Of a stretch of DNA of 64,000 bases, positions 59,571-64,000 are shown in pieces. How positions within the stretch are numbered: the first letter of the stretch is position 1; every line of letters starts with the position of its first letter. This stretch comes from Rhodobacter sp. TJ_12 (lineage in GTDB: Bacteria; Pseudomonadota; Alphaproteobacteria; Rhodobacterales; Rhodobacteraceae). The stretch is taken from positions 62,001-126,000 of the forward strand of contig NZ_NRRD01000004.1 of assembly GCF_020023995.1 (NCBI RefSeq), written 5' to 3'. A model generated the notes under the pieces. It was not told where the DNA came from. It saw only the letters and a program-made list of their open reading frames with translations, and did no database searches. A program made the translations under genes and the position numbers.

Positions 59571-61250
59571 TTATTCGCGGCCTTTGAGCGCAGCGCCCAA
59601 GATGTCGCCGAGCGAAGCGCCCGAGTCAGACGAACCGTATTGTTCCACGGCTTCTTTCTCTTCGGCGATTTCGCGCGCTTTGATCGACACGCCCAGTTTG
59701 CGGGTTTTGCTGTCGACGTTGACGACACGCACATCCACGTGGTCGCCCACTTGGAAACGCTCGGGGCGTTGGTCGGCGCGGTCACGGGCCAGATCCGAAC
59801 GACGAATGAACGACTTCATGCCGTTGTATTCGACTTCGATGCCACCGTCTTCGATCGCGGTCACGTTCACGGTGATCACCGAGCCACGTTTCACGCCATC
59901 AACCGCATCCGAGAAGGTGTCGGCATCAAGCGCTTTGATCGAGAGCGAGATACGTTCCTTGTCGATATCCACTTCGGTGACCGCGGCTTTGACCACGTCG
60001 CCTTTGCGGTAATCTTGGATCGCTTCTTCGCCGCGTTTGTCCCACGACAGATCCGACAGGTGAACCATGCCGTCGATGTCGTTGTCGAGGCCGATGAACA
60101 GACCGAATTCGGTGATGTTCTTCACTTCGCCTTCGATCATGCTGCCAACCGGGTGGGCGTCAGCGAACGATTCCCACGGGTTACGCATGCATTGCTTGAG
60201 GCCCAGCGACACGCGGCGTTTCGCGGTGTCGATTTCCAGCACCATGACGTCAACTTCTTGGCTCGTCGAAACGATTTTGCCGGGGTGGACGTTTTTCTTG
60301 GTCCAGGACATTTCCGAAACGTGGACCAGACCTTCGACACCGGCTTCCAACTCGACGAATGCACCGTAGTCGGTGATGTTGGTCACGCGGCCTTTGTGCA
60401 CCGAGCCCAGCGCGAACTTGGTTTCCACCGTGTCCCACGGGTCGTTTTGCAGCTGCTTCATGCCAAGGCTGATGCGGTGCGTTTCCTTGTTGATCTTGAC
60501 GACTTGCACCTTGACGGTTTCGCCGATCGACAGGATTTCCGACGGGTGGTTCACGCGGCGCCACGCCATATCGGTGACGTGCAGCAGGCCGTCAACGCCG
60601 CCGAGGTCAACGAACGCACCGTATTCGGTGATGTTTTTGACCACGCCATCGACCACTTGGCCTTCCGACAGGTTGCCGATGACTTCGGCGCGCTGTTCGG
60701 CACGCGATTCTTCGAGAATGGCGCGACGCGACACAACGATGTTGCCACGACGACGGTCCATTTTCAGGATTTGGAACGGCTGTTTCAGACCCATGAGCGG
60801 GCCAGCGTCACGCACCGGGCGCACGTCGACTTGCGAGCCGGGCAAGAAGGCCACAGCACCGCCCAGATCGACGGTGAAGCCGCCTTTGACGCGACCGAAG
60901 ATGGCGCCATCGACACGCTCTTCGTTGGCATAGGCTTTTTCGAGACGATCCCAAGCTTCTTCGCGGCGGGCTTTCTCGCGCGAGATGACGGCTTCGCCAC
61001 GCGCGTTCTCGACGCGATCCAGATAAACTTCGACCTCGTCGCCAACGGCGATCGTGGGAGCTTCACCCGGGTTCGAGAATTCTTTCAGGTCAACGCGGCC
61101 TTCCATCTTGTAGCCGACGTCGATGATGGCTTGGCCCGCCTCGATGGCGATGACTTTGCCTTTGACGACCGACCCCTCGTTCGGGGTGTCGATCTCGAAG
61201 CTCTCTTGCAAGAGGGCTTCAAATTCTTCCATGGTTGCTTTGGCGCACAT
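59571..61250 (-). CDS. rpsA: 30S ribosomal protein S1
   Basis: 559 residues with six S1 RNA-binding domains; repeats such as VKNITEYGAFVDLGG and VTNITDYGAFVELEAG are visible. S1 binds mRNA leaders and helps translation start. Start ATG at 61250 with AAAGGA upstream. Codon use is that of a highly expressed gene. It has its own promoter and terminator. Confidence 0.98.
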   Translation of the reverse strand: MCAKATMEEFEALLQESFEIDTPNEGSVVKGKVIAIEAGQAIIDVGYKMEGRVDLKEFSNPGEAPTIAVGDEVEVYLDRVENARGEAVISREKARREEAWDRLEKAYANEERVDGAIFGRVKGGFTVDLGGAVAFLPGSQVDVRPVRDAGPLMGLKQPFQILKMDRRRGNIVVSRRAILEESRAEQRAEVIGNLSEGQVVDGVVKNITEYGAFVDLGGVDGLLHVTDMAWRRVNHPSEILSIGETVKVQVVKINKETHRISLGMKQLQNDPWDTVETKFALGSVHKGRVTNITDYGAFVELEAGVEGLVHVSEMSWTKKNVHPGKIVSTSQEVDVMVLEIDTAKRRVSLGLKQCMRNPWESFADAHPVGSMIEGEVKNITEFGLFIGLDNDIDGMVHLSDLSWDKRGEEAIQDYRKGDVVKAAVTEVDIDKERISLSIKALDADTFSDAVDGVKRGSVITVNVTAIEDGGIEVEYNGMKSFIRRSDLARDRADQRPERFQVGDHVDVRVVNVDSKTRKLGVSIKAREIAEEKEAVEQYGSSDSGASLGDILGAALKGRE

Positions 61251-61363
61251 GCGTCTGAGTTTCCTTTACATCATGGTTTGACTGGCCATGCGGTTGGCTC
61301 CGCCGGTCTTTCGTTGCGAATGTCGCAAGGGGGCAGCACGCGGCTACCCCCTTCGACGGGGCT

Positions 61364-61392
61364 GCTATAGGCGCGAATCACCCGCAGGGCAA
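61364..61392 (-). promoter_or_regulatory. rpsA promoter
   Basis: TTGCCC (61387-61392), 17-base spacer, TATAGC (61364-61369), about 115 bases before the start codon. The spacing is optimal. Confidence 0.65.
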
Positions 61393-61416
61393 GGATTTGT
61401 TGGGTTTTGGCGGCGC

Positions 61417-62475
61417 TCAGGCGGTGGCGTGCAACAGAGCATCGATTTGATCCGCATATTCCCCATAAAGCGGGGCATCATGATCGGCCCCGCCGGTTTC
61501 GCGCAAAAACAGCGTCCGGTCGCGCGCGCGACGTTTAAGCTCGTGCAAACGTTGACACAGCATCCGGCGCGACCAATCCTCTGCGGGCAAGGCACGTTCG
61601 GCGGCAACCATTGCATTGGCATCCTTGCCGGTTAGCGCGCATCGAAATGCTTCGATCGCCGCAAGACGCGGCCTTGTTCCGGCGGCTTCACGATACAAAT
61701 CGCGGCCATGATGCTGATGCAATCGCGCCGCAAGGATCTCATGGACAAGCACAGGATGATATCCCTTCGTGATCTCCGCCGGATCACAAAGATCGTGAAG
61801 CTCCTTTCGCATCTCCACCGCAGCCGAGATCACCTCGTCCAACTCTGCGGCCTCCAGATCTTGGGTGAGCAGGCACAGGGCAAGCTCCCAAACCAGATCG
61901 ACATCCGTCCGCCCCAGCGCCTCGCCCAGAAGCATCATCCCAATGCCCTTAACGAAAGGGTCAGGGCGTTTGACAGCCGCAAAATCCGTGCAGAAAAAGA
62001 CCAAATGCGTGAACGCATAGCTGAGATCGCGGTTAAACGCCCACGCCTGCAGCGCATCTTGCAAGATGGCCGCGCCTTCCCAATCCGGCCAGCTCGCACC
62101 ACGGACCTTCGCGCGCAGATAGTCTTGCTCAAGGCGCCGATAAGGCGTGGCTTCGCACAGCTTGATCCCGTGATCGCACCAATCGAACAAAAGCCGCTCC
62201 CACGCCGGGTGCTTTGGTGCCAGCGCGCGCAAGAATACATAAGGCGTAAGGGCACGCCCGACTAAAAACGGATGCCCGCTCAACGCCAGATGCGTATCGT
62301 TGCCAAGCCAATGCATCAGTTGTCCGGCAAGCGCACTCAAACCCGGTTGCGGCCCATGGACTTGCGCCAGAAAATCGAGCGCCATCGACACCTCTGCCAC
62401 GGCCTTTGTCGCTTCGGGGCCGTCCGCCGGCAACGCGTCCAGAAGAACCGGCGCAAGCCGCAAAATCGCCTGCAT
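61417..62475 (-). CDS. unrecognised helical protein
   Basis: 352 residues, predicted all-helical and soluble, with many Trp, His and Leu and no signal peptide. I do not recognise a domain. Notable stretches: HHGRDLYREAAGTRP and KELHDLCDPAEITKGYH. GGAG stands before the ATG at 62475. A 68-residue gene ends 55 bases upstream on the same strand, so the two are probably an operon. Confidence 0.8.
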   Translation of the reverse strand: MQAILRLAPVLLDALPADGPEATKAVAEVSMALDFLAQVHGPQPGLSALAGQLMHWLGNDTHLALSGHPFLVGRALTPYVFLRALAPKHPAWERLLFDWCDHGIKLCEATPYRRLEQDYLRAKVRGASWPDWEGAAILQDALQAWAFNRDLSYAFTHLVFFCTDFAAVKRPDPFVKGIGMMLLGEALGRTDVDLVWELALCLLTQDLEAAELDEVISAAVEMRKELHDLCDPAEITKGYHPVLVHEILAARLHQHHGRDLYREAAGTRPRLAAIEAFRCALTGKDANAMVAAERALPAEDWSRRMLCQRLHELKRRARDRTLFLRETGGADHDAPLYGEYADQIDALLHATA

Positions 62476-62530
62476 CGTCCGTCTCTCCGCTTTTCGTGAA
62501 AACGCCGGGCGCGATGCGCCCGGCAACGGC

Positions 62531-62737
62531 TCAAGGCCGAACGATCTGGGGCTTGTCTTTTTCCACTTCAGAGCCGGTGTATACGTAGTCCGGGCTGACA
62601 AAGGTCCAGGCGGCCAAGTCACCGGGGCTGATCTCTTCGAGCTTCGCAGAATGCTCCAGCATCTCGCCCAGCGTCATCTTGGTATTCACAACGCCGGATT
62701 TCTGCAGGTATTCAATTGCTTTCGCACGGTTGCTCAT
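62531..62737 (-). CDS. 68-residue protein of unknown function
   Basis: A small acidic protein: a helical first half (AKAIEYLQKSG, LGEMLEHSAKLEE) and an aromatic-rich C-terminus (WTFVSPDYVYTG). No Cys. GGAGG lies 7 bases before the ATG; the longer GTG start is unlikely. It precedes the 352-residue gene. It could be a substrate, regulator or subunit for it. Confidence 0.75.
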   Translation of the reverse strand: MSNRAKAIEYLQKSGVVNTKMTLGEMLEHSAKLEEISPGDLAAWTFVSPDYVYTGSEVEKDKPQIVRP

Positions 62738-62908
62738 GTCTTTACCTCCATTCACTCGTACAAATTCAACCTCTGGGAGAATCTTTATATCCCAGTAAGG
62801 AAAGCGTGACCCCTTACCCCCCTATCCATCAAGTCGGGAAATCCTGACCCCATAGGGAAAGGGCGGCGCATCGCACCGCCCCTTTTGAAAACGCTCTAAT
62901 ACCGGCGC

Positions 62909-63541
62909 TCAGTCGATCCGGGTGACCAGATCCGAAAGCGGCTTGCGCACCTTTTTCATGCCCAAAAGCCAATCCCCCTCGTTGGCGCGGTAGCCCAGCG
63001 GCATCAGCGTGACCGAGCGCAGCCCCTTGTCGCGCAGGCCAAGGATCTCATCGACCTTGGCGGGGTCAAAGCCTTCCATCGGGGTGGCGTCCACCTGTTC
63101 TTCGGCAGCTTGGGCGAGCGCGATGCCAAAAGCGATATAGGCTTGGCGCGCGGCATGGTCGAAGTTCACCTCCGCCGGGCGGGGCAGGAATTGCGCCTTG
63201 AGGTTGTCATAGTAAGGCGTGACCATCTCGCGCGGGATCGCCCGCTCCGCCACGGTTTGATCGACCACCGCGTCGATCCGCGCTTCGGTGTAATTGTCCC
63301 AAGCGGCGAAAACGATCAGATGCGAGCCGTCGGTGATCTGCGCTTGATCATAGGCGGCCCCGCGCAGTTGCGCGCGCAGATCGGCATTGGTGATCACCAG
63401 AATTTCAAAGGGCTGAAGCCCCGAAGAGGTCGGCGCAAGCTGGGCGGCTTGCAGAATGCGGGCCACCTTCTCTTCCGGCACCGCTTTCGCCGGGTCCATT
63501 TTCTTGGTGGCATAGCGCCAGTTGAGCGTGTCGATCAGCAT
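62909..63541 (-). CDS. nitroreductase-family NAD(P)H oxidoreductase (NfsB-like)
   Basis: 210 residues, FMN-dependent. The N-terminal RYATKKMDPAK and LAPTSSGLQPFEILVI segments match the NfsB/YdgI group, which reduces quinones and nitro-aromatics with NAD(P)H. It stands alone. Confidence 0.92.
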   Translation of the reverse strand: MLIDTLNWRYATKKMDPAKAVPEEKVARILQAAQLAPTSSGLQPFEILVITNADLRAQLRGAAYDQAQITDGSHLIVFAAWDNYTEARIDAVVDQTVAERAIPREMVTPYYDNLKAQFLPRPAEVNFDHAARQAYIAFGIALAQAAEEQVDATPMEGFDPAKVDEILGLRDKGLRSVTLMPLGYRANEGDWLLGMKKVRKPLSDLVTRID

Positions 63542-63651
63542 GCGGTGTCCTTTGCGGATGAGGGGAGAAGGTGCAAGTTATACGCACATCCAAATCACGC
63601 AACACCAAGTTCTGCGCGCCGGCGCAGGGACCCCATGCATAAGCGCGCAGA

Positions 63652-64000
63652 TTAAAGCCCCGTCACGAAGAAGCTGGAAATATCGAAATAGAGATCGCGG
63701 TTCACGCCCGCTTTTTCCAGCGTCAACACATCAATCGGGCGCCCACCCGGCGCCATGATCATGCCCTGCGTTTGCACCTGCCAGCCGGGAAAGTGCTGCG
63801 CGACATAGGCATATTCGGCCGCCACGCTCTCTGCCGGAATGGCGCTGGCGGGGCTGGTGCCGGGGGGCTCGACCGAACCGGGGGGGTCAGCCTGATCTTG
63901 CAATGGCGCTCTCGGCGCAGACCGGGGCGCCATATCCACCGCGGCGACGCAGCCCGAAAGGGCAAAAATACCAAGCGCGGTCAAAACTTTGGCGATCGAA
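63652..64000 (-). CDS. lipoprotein, 5' end cut by the window
   Basis: At least 115 residues. The reading frame is open to the window edge, so the start codon may lie outside it. Lipobox LSGC is followed by a Pro/Ser-rich linker and a compact domain (about 60-110). Not recognised. Confidence 0.65.
   Translation of the reverse strand, partial: SIAKVLTALGIFALSGCVAAVDMAPRSAPRAPLQDQADPPGSVEPPGTSPASAIPAESVAAEYAYVAQHFPGWQVQTQGMIMAPGGRPIDVLTLEKAGVNRDLYFDISSFFVTGL

Noticed and set aside
62531-62737. RiPP precursor peptide
   Set aside because: No Cys, no clear leader/core border and no recognisable modifying enzyme beside it.

Overview
This window is chromosomal DNA of an alphaproteobacterium, very probably of the family Rhodobacteraceae. 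The genus cannot be fixed from sequence alone; Rhodobacter, Cereibacter or Gemmobacter relatives would fit. The reasons are high GC content, a division and cell wall (dcw) cluster preceded by an extended leader with a terminator (the UpsM arrangement described in this family), an R. capsulatus FdVI-type ferredoxin, an Entner-Doudoroff gene set and a TRAP transporter. Genes are dense, many pairs overlap by ATGA or TGATG, and almost all are ordinary chromosomal genes.

Layout: 41-8600 (minus) is the head of the dcw cluster, mraZ-rsmH-ftsL-ftsI-murE-murF-mraY plus a small membrane protein, with its regulatory leader. 9005-13609 holds a lipoprotein, a ferredoxin, an HNH nuclease, an esterase/AlkA pair and an MFS carrier. 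13837-22517 is a central-carbon block: zwf-pgl-pgi on minus and edd-eda on plus, separated by a PIN protein/rRNA methyltransferase pair. Both carbon operons carry the same palindromic operator type in their promoters. 22530-25589 holds a small hypothetical gene and glnE.

A tRNA-Gly (25715-25788) is followed by a 2.1 kb decayed transposon (25952-28050). Its ends carry repeated TGAGTTTTTCCC-type sites, and it contains a TniQ-like fragment, an IS66 tnpC fragment and a truncated DUF6880-type gene. Then come a complex I accessory subunit, uvrB and small hypothetical genes.

32411-45345 is the metabolic accessory part. It has a four-gene ABC importer, then an RpiR-type regulator divergent from an operon encoding an N-formylglutamate amidohydrolase-like enzyme, a TRAP transporter, a glutamine-synthetase-like ligase, an aldehyde dehydrogenase and an iron alcohol dehydrogenase. 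This set suggests uptake and gamma-glutamyl-protected oxidation of an amino alcohol or amine. It is the best candidate here for an undescribed pathway.

45505-48688 has YjbH/YjbF exopolysaccharide-export-type genes and a small secreted protein. 49166-52332 is a divergent zinc locus (zur-znuC-znuB and znuA) with two Zur-like boxes. The rest holds galM plus a MarR/GbsR-like regulator, a membrane-anchored LuxR-type regulator with a PepSY-like partner, a pentapeptide-repeat protein, trpB, trpF, lapA, ihfB, rpsA, an unrecognised helical protein with a 68-residue companion, a nitroreductase and a lipoprotein cut by the window edge.
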